64,000 nucleotides of DNA. It comes from Escarpia spicata. Its lineage: Eukaryota; Annelida; Polychaeta; Sabellida; Siboglinidae. Both the position numbers and the translations under genes were made by a program. The notes beneath the pieces were generated by a model, which saw only the letters and a list, made by a program, of their open reading frames with translations, ran no database searches and had not been told where the DNA came from. Of the stretch, positions 1 through 7,386 are shown piece after piece; the stretch's first letter is position 1; the number at the start of each line of letters is the position of its first letter. The stretch is from positions 72,080,490 to 72,144,489 of the forward strand of contig OZ023206.1 in assembly GCA_963995525.1 (NCBI GenBank), read 5' to 3'.

Positions 1-67
1 AATTGCGTATATTTCATCATCGTTTTTTGTTTGTTATTACTACTACTATACACGTAAAAGCGAAGCG

Positions 68-526
68 TTAATGCAATGGCTTTAGCCAATCGAATACGAG
101 AGAGTCATTGTCCACCCGATTGGTGCCGAATAGGTTCTGGAACGTCGTCAATGGCATGCCGCGACATCGGAGGAGTAGGTAGGCGACGCAATATTGTCCG
201 CACACGTTAGAGACGACGCTCTGCAGTACCTTGTCGTTGTACGTCCACGCGTCGCCGCAGTGTCGGTGCAGGAAGGCGCGGAAGTCGGCGTGCAGCGGCG
301 GCAGACCGTACGAATCGAAGTACTCGCCGACGCCTCGCCGATCGACGTAGACGGCCACACAGTGCTCCCCCGGTTCGCCGCCGTCGTCGGTATTGCACAC
401 GAAGGCCATCGGGTAAGTGGCGGCGGTGGCGGTGGTAAGTAGCGCGTCTTTAGGCACGACGCCGACGACGATGCGTTTAGCGTACGCGTCGAGTTCGAGG
501 CGACGCAGCAGTTGGAACGTATCCAT
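68..526 (-). CDS. Adenain-like cysteine protease (capsid maturation)
   Basis: 152 residues. In adenoviruses and Polintons this enzyme cleaves capsid and core precursors inside the immature particle. Visible catalytic pattern: His55 in GEHCVAVYVD, Asp71 in YFDSYG, Gln102 and Cys109 in the arrangement Q-x6-C-G-x-x-C, which is the spacing of the adenovirus enzyme's oxyanion Gln and nucleophile Cys. The length is somewhat shorter than adenovirus protease but usual for Polintons. The ATG at 526 lies only two bases after the end of the major capsid gene, so the two are probably on one transcript or use a closely spaced start. The reading frame is intact with all catalytic residues present. Family assignment rests on these motifs and on context. 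Confidence 0.9.
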   Translation of the reverse strand: MDTFQLLRRLELDAYAKRIVVGVVPKDALLTTATAATYPMAFVCNTDDGGEPGEHCVAVYVDRRGVGEYFDSYGLPPLHADFRAFLHRHCGDAWTYNDKVLQSVVSNVCGQYCVAYLLLRCRGMPLTTFQNLFGTNRVDNDSLVFDWLKPLH

Positions 527-528
527 GG

Positions 529-1833
529 TTACGAGGTACAGTCGTACTGGACGTTCCGGGTCCGATCGATCTCCATCACCGTCTCGAATTCCGCGTACAC
601 GACGACGTTCACCGGTCGGGGTAGCGGCGTCGAGAACTGCATTTCAGCGCCCACGCTCCCCTGATGCACGACGTTGAAATTATCCCCGTCGCAACAGTCG
701 GGGGTCAGGTCGAAAGCGAAGACGGTGTAGCCGGCTTCGAAGTCCGAGCGCGATATGTCGTTCCCCTCGTCCTCGCCCGCCTTTCCGGTGGCCTCGAAAA
801 GATTCATGTAGCTTCGTATGCACCGGTGGTGCGGGAAGTCCGGCTGCAGCGGCTTGCTCGGCACCTGACGTCCGTCGACGGTGAGCGCGAGGAAGGTTAT
901 GTCGTTGTGCTGCGCGTTGAACGGATTTCTAGTGTAGTCTCCGTTGTAGGCGGCGTTATCGATCATCATCAGGATGATGCGTTTCGGAATCGCACCCATG
1001 TACAGGTTCTCGTGTGTGTGCGATAGCGTACCCGCGGCTATCGAGAACGACTTGCAGTCGACGCGGCGCATCGGAAACTTAGCCGTTCCCAAAGTCCACG
1101 CTTTGATGTGACCCAGCTGGACTTCCGGGTTCAACTTCACTTTTCGGACGAACAGGCAAATCGAGCGTATCAAGATACGCCACCCCGGCGCGGCAGCCGC
1201 GCCCATGAGCGCGAAGGCGTCCTTCGACTGGATCATGCGTATTTTCGTGTCGACGCCGCTCGGAAGGAGGAGGTTTAGCGTAAACGCGTCGACGTGCGGG
1301 TGTCCCATCATCTCCACCTCGGTACTGCCCGCCGTCAGATCGCGCCGCGCTACGAACCCGGTGTTGTCGTCCCCGCGCGCGTTCATGTGTCAGGCGCTGT
1401 CTTTGTACCACAACGACCCCGTGAGATGTGATCGTTTCGCGTCGCTACCGAAACTCAGCAGGGTCTCGATGTAGGACCGATACGCGTACGTATTGGTCGA
1501 TGGCGTCACGAGCGTACCGTTCAGCGACACGTCGATTTGACTGAACATCGAATGGAGGAAATTGTTGACCGGCGCCACGTTGGTGCCGGCCGCCAGATCG
1601 GTACCGTCCCCCTGAACCACTTTGAAGCGGACGTACGTTTGAAGGGTCGCCAGGTCCGTATAGTCGTTACCCGACCCCTGAATGAGGAACTCGATGGGAC
1701 CGCCGGCGTCGAGAGCCGTCAGCGGTTGGTAGACGGTCCGATGACTGCTCTCGATGCTCTTCTGCGTCAGCGGTCCGGTGAACAGGTCCAGTTCGGCCTT
1801 CACGCCCTCGCACGCTGTCTTTACGAACGCCAT
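529..1833 (-). pseudogene. Double-jelly-roll major capsid protein, broken by one in-frame TGA
   Basis: About 434 codons from the ATG at 1833 to the TAA at 529-531. It would form the hexon-like capsomers of the Polinton particle. The first 147 codons are open, then a TGA occupies 1390-1392, and the same frame continues open for 287 more codons; no frameshift is involved. Recognition is from the N-terminal part (EFLIQGSGNDYTDLATLQTY around residues 49-68), the LWYKD motif just before the stop, and the NPFNAQH and YMNLFEATGK segments in the second part, features of Polinton capsid proteins. The gene starts two bases after the core-protein stop and ends two bases before the protease start. The break could be a real inactivating mutation, a sequencing or assembly error, or a read-through stop; I cannot tell which. 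Confidence 0.88.
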
Positions 1834-1835
1834 CG

Positions 1836-2117
1836 TTACGCGTCGAATATATCGACCGGTCGACGCCCTCTCTTCCGTCTACTGACGGTCGTCGCCGTTC
1901 GACGCGGCTTCTTTATAGGCGGTCTTTTTTTCAACCGTCTCTTCTTCGGCGCCGGCCCTTTCAATAGGCCGTCGAGAAGATCGACGCCGGCCTCCTTCGC
2001 GCGTCGTTTTACCGACGCTTTCAGATTGCCGCCGCCGACGACGTCCCGCGCCACGTGCACGCCGGTTTTGAGCGCGCGTTTTCCCAACGCCATAGCGCCT
2101 CTCTTAAAAAGTGGCAT
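1836..2117 (-). CDS. Basic pX-like virion core protein
   Basis: 93 residues, very rich in Lys and Arg. Residues 1-50 carry the pattern common to Polinton and adintovirus core proteins (ALKTG...VARDVVGGGNLK...KRR), then KKRRLKKRP and a second Arg/Lys cluster RRKRGRRP near the C-terminus. Proteins of this type are thought to condense the genome inside the particle, like adenovirus pX/VII, and probably serve as protease substrates. It begins six bases after the stop of the 39-residue miniprotein and ends two bases before the capsid ATG, in a structural block. Function is inferred from composition, conserved pattern and position; no enzymatic motif is present. Confidence 0.75.
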   Translation of the reverse strand: MPLFKRGAMALGKRALKTGVHVARDVVGGGNLKASVKRRAKEAGVDLLDGLLKGPAPKKRRLKKRPPIKKPRRTATTVSRRKRGRRPVDIFDA

Positions 2118-2123
2118 GACGCT

Positions 2124-2243
2124 TCAAAACAGGCTCCCGAAGATATTACCCAGACCGTGTCCTCGTTGACCCCGACCGCCGACGAAGACCGGTAGTTGAC
2201 CGCCGACCTGTCGAACGTAGTAGTCCTCGTACGGGTTCGGCAT
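2124..2243 (-). CDS. 39-residue Gly/Tyr-rich Polinton miniprotein
   Basis: Short ORF from ATG at 2243 to TGA at 2124-2126. The N-terminal half has an acidic/aromatic patch (YEDYYVRQVGG), the C-terminal half is Gly-rich and ends with QRGHGLGNIFGSLF. Small proteins with the pattern YY.RQ.G...P.F.G...QRGHG.G are commonly found just ahead of the core and capsid genes in Polintons of invertebrates, from my general knowledge of these elements. The C-terminal amphipathic segment could contact membrane or capsid, but no function is known to me. Position (140 bases after the penton-like gene, six bases before the core gene) and the intact frame support a real gene despite its size. Confidence 0.7.
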   Translation of the reverse strand: MPNPYEDYYVRQVGGQLPVFVGGRGQRGHGLGNIFGSLF

Positions 2244-2336
2244 GGTGGTTAAAACAATCTCGATTTACAGCGTCTGATGTGAAGCGTCGCCACTAGCTTC
2301 CCCCGCTCGAATGGTATCGGTTGACCGCAATCGTCT

Positions 2337-2345
2337 CTTATATCG
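2337..2345 (-). promoter_or_regulatory. TATA-like box before the miniprotein/core/capsid/protease block
   Basis: On the minus strand the sequence reads CGATATAAG, about 95 bases upstream of the miniprotein ATG and just beyond the end of the penton-like gene. The gap of 140 bases is the largest between these structural genes, which makes it a plausible start for a late-type transcript. Confidence 0.4.
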
Positions 2346-2383
2346 ACCTCGATCGTGTCGAATTGATGCCGCAGCAGCTTCAC

Positions 2384-3115
2384 TTATTGAACGCGGTCGA
2401 ACGTTTCCGAAATAACGCTACCGTTCGTACCGAAGACGGCGATGTTTCGAAGGAGCGGCGCGTACACGTCGCCGACGAGGCGCGATTCCACGAGATCCGT
2501 GTACACGTACAGGGTGTCGACGCCCGCCTTCATATCCACCGTATTGTGACCTTCGTACGCGTACGTGTACGCGGCGGGGCTCGTCTCGATAACGACGACT
2601 TCCGGTTCGGGTCCCATCATCGGCGGACTTCCGATAACGTTCTTATGGAAACCCAGCACGCTCTTCAGACGGCTCGTATCGGGTAGGGTAAAGGCGACAC
2701 CCGCCGACATACGCAGCGTCATTCGGTTAGAGACGCCACTGTACTCTAGACGCACCTTGACCTTATCGGTACACAATTTCATTAGCGCCTCGTTGAGCTC
2801 GCGCAGTAGCACGTAAACGTTGTTGTAGAAACCGTGAGTAATCGTACCCTGTCGGTATATTCCGATACCGTCCATGGTCGTGAAAAGACCCATCTCACAG
2901 CGTGGCGCCGACAGGTAGAACGTGGCATCCGCCTCTCTCACGTTGTACCACGTGTGCGGATACTGTAGCGTCACCAGGCCGCATTCCCATTCTCCGCCAG
3001 GTAGGTCAAAACGTCGCGGCAGCGTCGTGATGTAGTGCGTCAACGTATTTTCTGGGTGCCGCTTCATAGACGCATTGCTCGGTAGCGTCAGGTAAAAGTC
3101 AGACGATACCGCCAT
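2384..3115 (-). CDS. Penton-like minor capsid protein (single jelly roll)
   Basis: 243 residues. The N-terminus FYLTLPSNAS (residues 7-16), followed by THYITTLPRRFDL and LVTLQYPHTWYNV (about residues 26-60), is the signature of the Polinton minor capsid protein proposed to fill fivefold vertices like the adenovirus penton base. The C-terminal half is rich in beta-strand-like segments (VVVIETSPA, VDTLYVYTDLVESRLVGD). ATG at 3115, TAA at 2384. The first 17 bases overlap the end of the membrane-protein gene, so the two are translationally close. The frame is intact. Assignment rests on recognised motifs and synteny with the capsid block. Confidence 0.82.
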   Translation of the reverse strand: MAVSSDFYLTLPSNASMKRHPENTLTHYITTLPRRFDLPGGEWECGLVTLQYPHTWYNVREADATFYLSAPRCEMGLFTTMDGIGIYRQGTITHGFYNNVYVLLRELNEALMKLCTDKVKVRLEYSGVSNRMTLRMSAGVAFTLPDTSRLKSVLGFHKNVIGSPPMMGPEPEVVVIETSPAAYTYAYEGHNTVDMKAGVDTLYVYTDLVESRLVGDVYAPLLRNIAVFGTNGSVISETFDRVQ

Positions 3116-3506
3116 CGTCTCGTCGTCGTCGACCGCCGCCGCCGCCGCTCATAGACGGACTCGGGAGTAGATAACCGAGACAGCTGCTGAACAGCGCCGT
3201 CCACAGATTGGAGTCGCCTTGCCCCCGCGTCAGATTGTATATACTAACGGCGATGACGAAGTACAGGACGATGACCTGACAGAGGAATACGATTTCGGCC
3301 TTTGGGCATTCGTTACCGCAGAGCCGCCATGGATCGGGTTCGTGGACGGTGGAGTCGTCGGCGTTCTCGACGGCGTCGACGGAGTCCTCGTTGGTAGTCT
3401 TCGTCGGCTTCTCTGAACCAGTAGCGGCGTCGACGGAGTCCTCTTTGGTAGTCTTCTTCTTCGGCTGCTGTTCGTCCCTCGCCGCCGCCTCGTCGATCAT
3501 CATCAT
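3099..3506 (-). CDS. Conserved single-pass membrane protein of Polintons
   Basis: 135 residues from the first of three consecutive ATG codons (3506, 3503, 3500). The open frame extends further upstream to 3686, but that part overlaps the integrase end and a TATA-like box at 3541-3546 fits a start at 3506. Residues 1-60 are hydrophilic and contain an imperfect internal repeat (TTKEDSVDA and TTNEDSVDA). Residues about 71-91 form a transmembrane helix, followed by NLTRG, LWTALFSSCLGYLLPSPSM and a Gly/Arg tail. The Cys-x-x-x-Cys before the helix and the GYLLPSPS motif recur in Polinton proteins of other invertebrates. A role in the virion membrane or in entry/egress is only a guess. Confidence 0.72.
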   Translation of the reverse strand: MMMIDEAAARDEQQPKKKTTKEDSVDAATGSEKPTKTTNEDSVDAVENADDSTVHEPDPWRLCGNECPKAEIVFLCQVIVLYFVIAVSIYNLTRGQGDSNLWTALFSSCLGYLLPSPSMSGGGGGRRRRDDGGIV

Positions 3507-3540
3507 CGCGCCACTGCGGTCTGCGGGTACAGCAGGGCCC

Positions 3541-3546
3541 CTTATA
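3541..3546 (-). promoter_or_regulatory. TATA-like box upstream of the membrane-protein gene
   Basis: The minus strand reads GTATAAGG here, about 35 bases before the ATG at 3506. It supports choosing that start rather than the longer upstream frame. Confidence 0.45.
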
Positions 3547-3622
3547 CGGGAGGAGCGACGTTCCCCTGCATAAGCACGACTCGTGCAGTCGCCAGCATTC
3601 CTCGTGACGCGTCCAACGCATG

Positions 3623-4752
3623 CTATAGGTCCACGAGCGCCGCGGCGTCGATCCAACTGTTGAAGGAGGCCGGGTAACCGCTCCATTTCACGAGCGCCTC
3701 CGACCCGCCGCCGCGACGACGACGCCGCTGCAGAACCGCCTCCACTCGATACAGTTTGTCCTTCGGAACGACTACGCGTTGTACTTCCTGTTCGTAGAAG
3801 GCGCCCTCTACCGGTGTCCCGGCATCGTCCTTCAGGCGATAAACGGGCGGTTCGGATGGATGCACCTCTACCACGGTGAAGAGCTCCTCACTCCAGTTAG
3901 GTATGTATCCTTTTTTGAATTGACCCCTCGTCTTACTGATACGCACGCGATCTCCTTCGCGAAGTTTCGGTTTTTTCTCCCTACCGCCGCCGCCGTACAG
4001 GCGTTGCCATACGTCCTCCTGATTCGTCGCGTCGACGCTCGCCGGCGTCCTACCGATGCTTCGATGATAGGCGTTGTTGTACGAATGCACGAAATCCGGT
4101 AACGCCTCTACGTAGCGCAGCGTCTCGTGTTTCGTAAAATAACGCCACATGCGCGTTTTCAAAGTCCTATTGAATCGTTCCACGACGCTCGCTTTAGTCT
4201 CCTCGTTATGCGTCACGAAATGATGAACGCCGCGACTCTTTAGGAACGTTTGCAGGGGTTGGTTCAGAAACTCGGTCCCCTTATCGGTCTGCAGCGCGTT
4301 CGGCGGCGCGTCGTTCAGCAGACGCGCGAAGGCCGCGACGAGCGATGCGCCGGACTTATTCTTCAACGGAACGCATCACGCCCGCTTCGAAAACACGTCG
4401 ATGACCGTCAATAGAAATGTTATACCGTCGTTGTGTTTTCTTAACCTAGTCAGATCGACCAGATCAGCTTGCCACTGCTGGTTTTGACCGCCCACGATGA
4501 CGCAACGCCGTTTGAAACGTCTTTTAACCGGTTTGTGTAGAGTATAAGCGTCCTGCGCCGCTAGCCACCTCTCGACATCCGGTCGTCGTCGTCCCCCCTT
4601 TGACGCCCGGTGCAACGCGTCGACACCTCCGTAACTCCCCGCCCGTTTCGGATCGAAGTAGAATTCATTCAATTCAGCGTCGTCGTCGTCGTCATCGTTT
4701 CGTTTTCGAAGGTTTCGTTTTGGACGACGACGACGACTCCACCCGGACACCA

Positions 4753-4753
<1 letters not shown>
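3623..4753 (-). pseudogene. Retroviral-type (RVE) integrase with C-terminal chromodomain, broken by one in-frame TGA
   Basis: 377 codons from ATG 4753 to the stop at 3623. Order: basic and acidic N-terminus; RVE core with first catalytic Asp in WQADLVDL, second Asp in LQTDKGTEF and Glu in SVVERFNR, about 34 residues after the second Asp; an SH3-like part (KLREGDRVRISK); and a chromodomain at the C-terminus (YRVEAVL...VKWSGYP...NSWIDAAALVDL). This enzyme inserts the linear Polinton genome. A TGA at 4376-4378 interrupts the frame between the first and second catalytic Asp; the frame does not shift. The open frame extends to 4792 without an upstream ATG. Any protein made would lack a complete active site unless the stop is read through. 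Confidence 0.88.
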
Positions 4754-4789
<36 letters not shown>

Positions 4790-4875
4790 CAATGAACGAC
4801 GAATATTATATAGAGAGCGATAACCGCGATGACGATGAGACCGACGACAGCGACCGTTCGTTGTATCGACGGCAT
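4669..4875 (-). CDS. Possible small membrane protein overlapping the integrase start
   Basis: 68 codons from ATG 4875, which directly follows the stop of the upstream gene at 4878. Residues about 8-28 (VAVVGLIVIAVIALYIIFVV) form a convincing hydrophobic helix; the rest is a Ser tract and a Thr tract encoded by the ACG/CGA microsatellite in another frame. The second half overlaps the integrase N-terminus. The helix and the tight junction argue for a gene; the microsatellite-encoded tail and lack of a recognised family argue against it. Treat as tentative. Confidence 0.4.
4752..4789. repeat. (ACG)n trinucleotide microsatellite
   Basis: A run of about 12 ACG units lies across the integrase start codon region. 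It encodes Ser in the overlapping small ORF and Val upstream of the integrase ATG, so length changes would alter the leader rather than the catalytic core. Confidence 0.85.
4804..4813 (-). promoter_or_regulatory. TATA-like box upstream of integrase
   Basis: Minus strand reads CTATATAATA, about 50 bases before the integrase ATG at 4753. The box lies inside the small membrane ORF. Confidence 0.4.
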
Positions 4876-4877
4876 CG

Positions 4878-5600
4878 TCACATCGATTCCCACCCGTCCA
4901 ACGCTCTCTTTCTAGAACGTCGTCTTCGTACCGCCTTCCCCGCTGAACTGACCGATCCCGCCTCCTCCTCTTCTCTTGACCGCCGCCGCCGTCGCTCCAT
5001 GTACTCCCGATAGCGCGGGTTGCCGACGAACTCCATAGGAATGTTCATACCCTTCATACTCAACCCGAAAGCGCGCCATCCTAGGGGCTGCGTCGTCTTC
5101 GTTCTCGTTCGCATGAGATCGTTCACTAGATCGACCATGTTACTCCCCGCGATCGTTTTACCGTCGTACACGAATTCGCCGCGTTCGTTCCATCGACACA
5201 AGGGATCGGCTTTCATTTTCGCGATAAGTAGACTCGCCTTCCCTTTCAGCGTTTTCGGCATGCTGGCTACGATTTCGCGCTCTACGGCCTCCGACGATGG
5301 CGGCGGCGCCGCCGCCGTGGGCTGTGGTATCTCGCCGCCGTCGGCGTTGACCAGCGACACGCGTACCGGTTGCGCCGTTCGAGCCGCCTCTATAGTGTTG
5401 TAGCGATTCAGCAGCTGATTGTACGACACCACCTTATCGCGTTCGGATAAATCCGATCGCTCTAGAATATCTTTCATGTCGCTGTCCAGGCTACTCAGTA
5501 CACGTGATCGGGGCGTGCTGCTCGACGACGGCTGCTGCGGTTGAAGGAGACTTTCCACCAATCGCGGGTCGACCAACGCCATCTTCTTCGCGTACTGCAT
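4878..5600 (-). CDS. Conserved Polinton protein, function unknown (240 aa)
   Basis: 240 residues from ATG 5600. N-terminus MQYAKKMALVDPRLVESL, then a helical segment with LDSDMKDILERSDLSERDK, a Pro/Ala-rich linker, and a conserved C-terminal part around residues 135-200 (GEFVYDGKTIAGSNMVDL, DLMRTR, GWRAFGLSMKG, IPMEFVGNPRYREYM), ending with Arg/Glu-rich and Arg-rich tails. Proteins with this GSN-x-x-DLVND pattern are widespread in invertebrate Polintons and are normally left uncharacterised. Three bases separate it from the upstream 136-residue gene. A structural or packaging role is inferred from linkage only. Confidence 0.7.
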   Translation of the reverse strand: MQYAKKMALVDPRLVESLLQPQQPSSSSTPRSRVLSSLDSDMKDILERSDLSERDKVVSYNQLLNRYNTIEAARTAQPVRVSLVNADGGEIPQPTAAAPPPSSEAVEREIVASMPKTLKGKASLLIAKMKADPLCRWNERGEFVYDGKTIAGSNMVDLVNDLMRTRTKTTQPLGWRAFGLSMKGMNIPMEFVGNPRYREYMERRRRRSREEEEAGSVSSAGKAVRRRRSRKRALDGWESM

Positions 5601-5603
5601 CGA

Positions 5604-6014
5604 TTAACCCCCGATGAACTGTTTGAGTAGTGGCAGGAGAACGGTGCTCGCTAACGGCGCTAGCAGGGCCGTCAGAAAACCACCCGCCCCCGTTTGCAAG
5701 ATGGCTCGCTTCCTCTTCACCGGAATTCGTTTGTTGACCAAGTCACGCAGGTGATCTCTGTATTTCGTCAACACGCGTTTCTGCTTCGGCGACACCTTCA
5801 CGTTCCCTCTCAGAATATTGTACGCGCAATCGCATAGACTACATATGAGACCGACCTCCGAGTGGGCGAGAACGGCTTTTCGCAGATCGATGTTCCGCTT
5901 ATGTCTATCCATCAACTGCAGGGCGAAAATGTGTCTCTTCAGGCGTTGCTCCGAAAACGTCGTCGCCGCCTTCGGTCGTCGCTTCGCCGCTACCACCGCG
6001 CGTCTTCCCGTCAT
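5604..6014 (-). CDS. Conserved Polinton protein, function unknown (136 aa)
   Basis: 136 residues from ATG 6014. A basic N-terminus (MTGRRAVVAAKRRPK) is followed by a helical region and the motif CDCAYNILRGNVKVSPKQK (about residues 61-79), then KYRDHLRDLVNKR and a C-terminal hydrophobic stretch GGFLTALLAPLASTVLLPLL. This motif order is familiar from other Polintons. The Gly-rich hydrophobic tail resembles a membrane-active or capsid-lining peptide, as in adenovirus protein VI, but that comparison is speculative. A TATA-like box lies about 36 bases upstream of the start. Confidence 0.68.
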   Translation of the reverse strand: MTGRRAVVAAKRRPKAATTFSEQRLKRHIFALQLMDRHKRNIDLRKAVLAHSEVGLICSLCDCAYNILRGNVKVSPKQKRVLTKYRDHLRDLVNKRIPVKRKRAILQTGAGGFLTALLAPLASTVLLPLLKQFIGG

Positions 6015-6049
6015 ACCGACTAATGCGTACGCGGCGACGTCTCTCTCTA

Positions 6050-6056
6050 CTTATAA
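6050..6056 (-). promoter_or_regulatory. TATA-like box upstream of the 136-aa gene
   Basis: Minus strand reads TTATAAG, about 36-42 bases before ATG 6014, overlapping the last codons of the ATPase gene. Confidence 0.45.
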
Positions 6057-6680
6057 TTGACCACCCTTCCGTACGTAGACGTACTGAAGGGGGTCGTCCG
6101 GAAATATACACGTACGCAGGCGCATGTACTCTTCCGTTTCCTGTTTCAGGTCGACGAAGAGATAGCCGTACGCCGTCGACGTCGCGTCTTTGAAAGACTC
6201 TATCATGTACTTGACCTCTCCCGGATACATCTGTTTCGCTAGGTGACCTACTTGACCAACGTCTCGGGGGTTCTTAAATAGCGCTAAGTATTGGGCGTTC
6301 AGGCTGATTGTGCGGTTTTCTCCCCCTTTCGGAAACATGTTCTGTCGGAGTTGTACGACCGACGTATTACAATGATGACTTTTTTTAGTAAATAGCGCCG
6401 TCACCCCGCTATCGGCTTCCTCCATGAGGTCGTCGAGTACTAAAAGCGTCCTCTTTTTACCGTCTAAATACGTCGTAGTCGGCAGGCCGTCTACGAACTC
6501 TATTTCCGGAGACATAGACGCGTAGGCGGTCTGCCACTGCCCGTAACACCACAGGACTTTTTCGGGCGCCGGATCGATCATAGCGCATCGTATCAGACGG
6601 TCGACGAACGTCGTCTTACCGCATCCCGTAGGCCCTGATACTATACACGTAAACGGATGCTTCAACAACGGTCCGCCCAT
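6051..6680 (-). CDS. FtsK/HerA-type genome-packaging ATPase
   Basis: 209 residues from ATG 6680; an upstream in-frame GTG at 6686 is less likely. It pumps DNA into the preformed capsid. Walker A is GPTGCGKT (residues 16-23) and Walker B is LLVLDD (79-84), followed by a conserved TSVVQLRQNMFPKGG segment that fits the sensor strand and the ISLNAQYLALFKNPRD motif of the Polinton/poxvirus A32-like clade. Length is normal for Polinton ATPases, which are shorter than cellular FtsK. A TATA-like box (TTTATAAAG) lies 37-45 bases before the ATG, overlapping the 3' end of the NADAR gene. The frame is intact. Confidence 0.92.
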   Translation of the reverse strand: MGGPLLKHPFTCIVSGPTGCGKTTFVDRLIRCAMIDPAPEKVLWCYGQWQTAYASMSPEIEFVDGLPTTTYLDGKKRTLLVLDDLMEEADSGVTALFTKKSHHCNTSVVQLRQNMFPKGGENRTISLNAQYLALFKNPRDVGQVGHLAKQMYPGEVKYMIESFKDATSTAYGYLFVDLKQETEEYMRLRTCIFPDDPLQYVYVRKGGQL

Positions 6681-6708
6681 TTTCACGACTGATACTGGCT
6701 GATGTTTT

Positions 6709-7161
6709 TTACGCGTCTTTATAAACGTCGCGCACCTCCATCAACAGTTTACCGAGCTTGTTCTCTCCCTCAACGTCCCCAATCCTGGTACCCCAGAAAC
6801 CCTCCCTACTCGGCACCCACTCCACCAATTCGGCGTCCCCGGTGGCCAACAGATCGGCCTTCAACTCCCCGCCGAACTTACTCATCAACAGGCCCTTCAT
6901 ACAAGCGACCCTAACGACGTTCCATTCGGTTCCCGTTCTCTTTTTTCGAATACCGTAACTGAGTCGTTTCGCTACGTAGGGCGATCGCGCTCTTTTGATA
7001 CACGCGGCGCATGCGAGGTCTTCGTTGAATAGGGCTTTCCTATACTGATAGGCGTGCTCGACGGATCGGAAGACCCGACCGTACGCCGTCAATCGGCACC
7101 TGTACATATTCGACAAGAAGGAGCGCGAGCCGCCAAACTTTATAGGTTCCGACGACAACAT
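6709..7161 (-). CDS. NADAR (YbiA-like) domain protein
   Basis: 150 residues if started at ATG 7161. The frame is open to an ATG at 7209, but a TATA box at 7193-7200 would place transcription start inside that leader, so 7161 is preferred. Family motifs: FLSNM (15-19), SVEHAYQYRKA (33-43), the LLATGDAELVEW segment, and FWG plus GENKLGKLLMEVR (122-144). NADAR proteins are N-glycosidases; the founding bacterial members act on riboflavin-pathway intermediates, and other members remove ADP-ribose from guanine in DNA in toxin-antitoxin systems. It is not one of the core Polinton genes. As the first gene of the array it may be made early. Role in the element is inferred; a counter-defence or nucleotide-metabolism role would both fit. 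Confidence 0.85.
   Translation of the reverse strand: MLSSEPIKFGGSRSFLSNMYRCRLTAYGRVFRSVEHAYQYRKALFNEDLACAACIKRARSPYVAKRLSYGIRKKRTGTEWNVVRVACMKGLLMSKFGGELKADLLATGDAELVEWVPSREGFWGTRIGDVEGENKLGKLLMEVRDVYKDA
6717..6725 (-). promoter_or_regulatory. TATA-like box upstream of the packaging ATPase
   Basis: Minus strand TTTATAAAG, about 37-45 bases before ATG 6680, within the last codons of the NADAR gene. Confidence 0.5.
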
Positions 7162-7192
7162 GACTACTACCGATAAACCGCTACCGACACCG

Positions 7193-7200
7193 CTTATATA
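7193..7200 (-). promoter_or_regulatory. TATA box upstream of the NADAR gene
   Basis: Minus strand TATATAAG, about 32-39 bases before ATG 7161. It is the clearest match to consensus in the element and decides the start codon chosen for this gene. Confidence 0.55.
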
Positions 7201-7386
7201 GTCACACATGACGCATCTAAAAAGGTGCCGACGTACGGATTCGGACCCGAAATCTTTCGATCCCTAGTCGAACGCGCTCCCAGGAGAGCTAATCCGGCGC
7301 CGGCGTCTACGAGTGGTTTTATCTCGGTTATATACGCTTTGATCGCTAGTCGTTGATCGCTTGGGACGTTGATCGCTAGGGGTAAA

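Noticed and set aside
148..677. Plus-strand and other-frame open frames across the protease and capsid genes
   Set aside because: They are shadows of strongly motif-supported minus-strand genes in G+C-rich DNA, where stops are rare in all frames.
3507..3686. N-terminal extension of the membrane-protein frame
   Set aside because: It overlaps the integrase end, is Arg-rich without conservation cues, and a TATA box at 3541 places the start downstream.
7162..7209. Upstream ATG of the NADAR frame
   Set aside because: The TATA box at 7193-7200 lies inside this leader, so it would be upstream of the transcript start.
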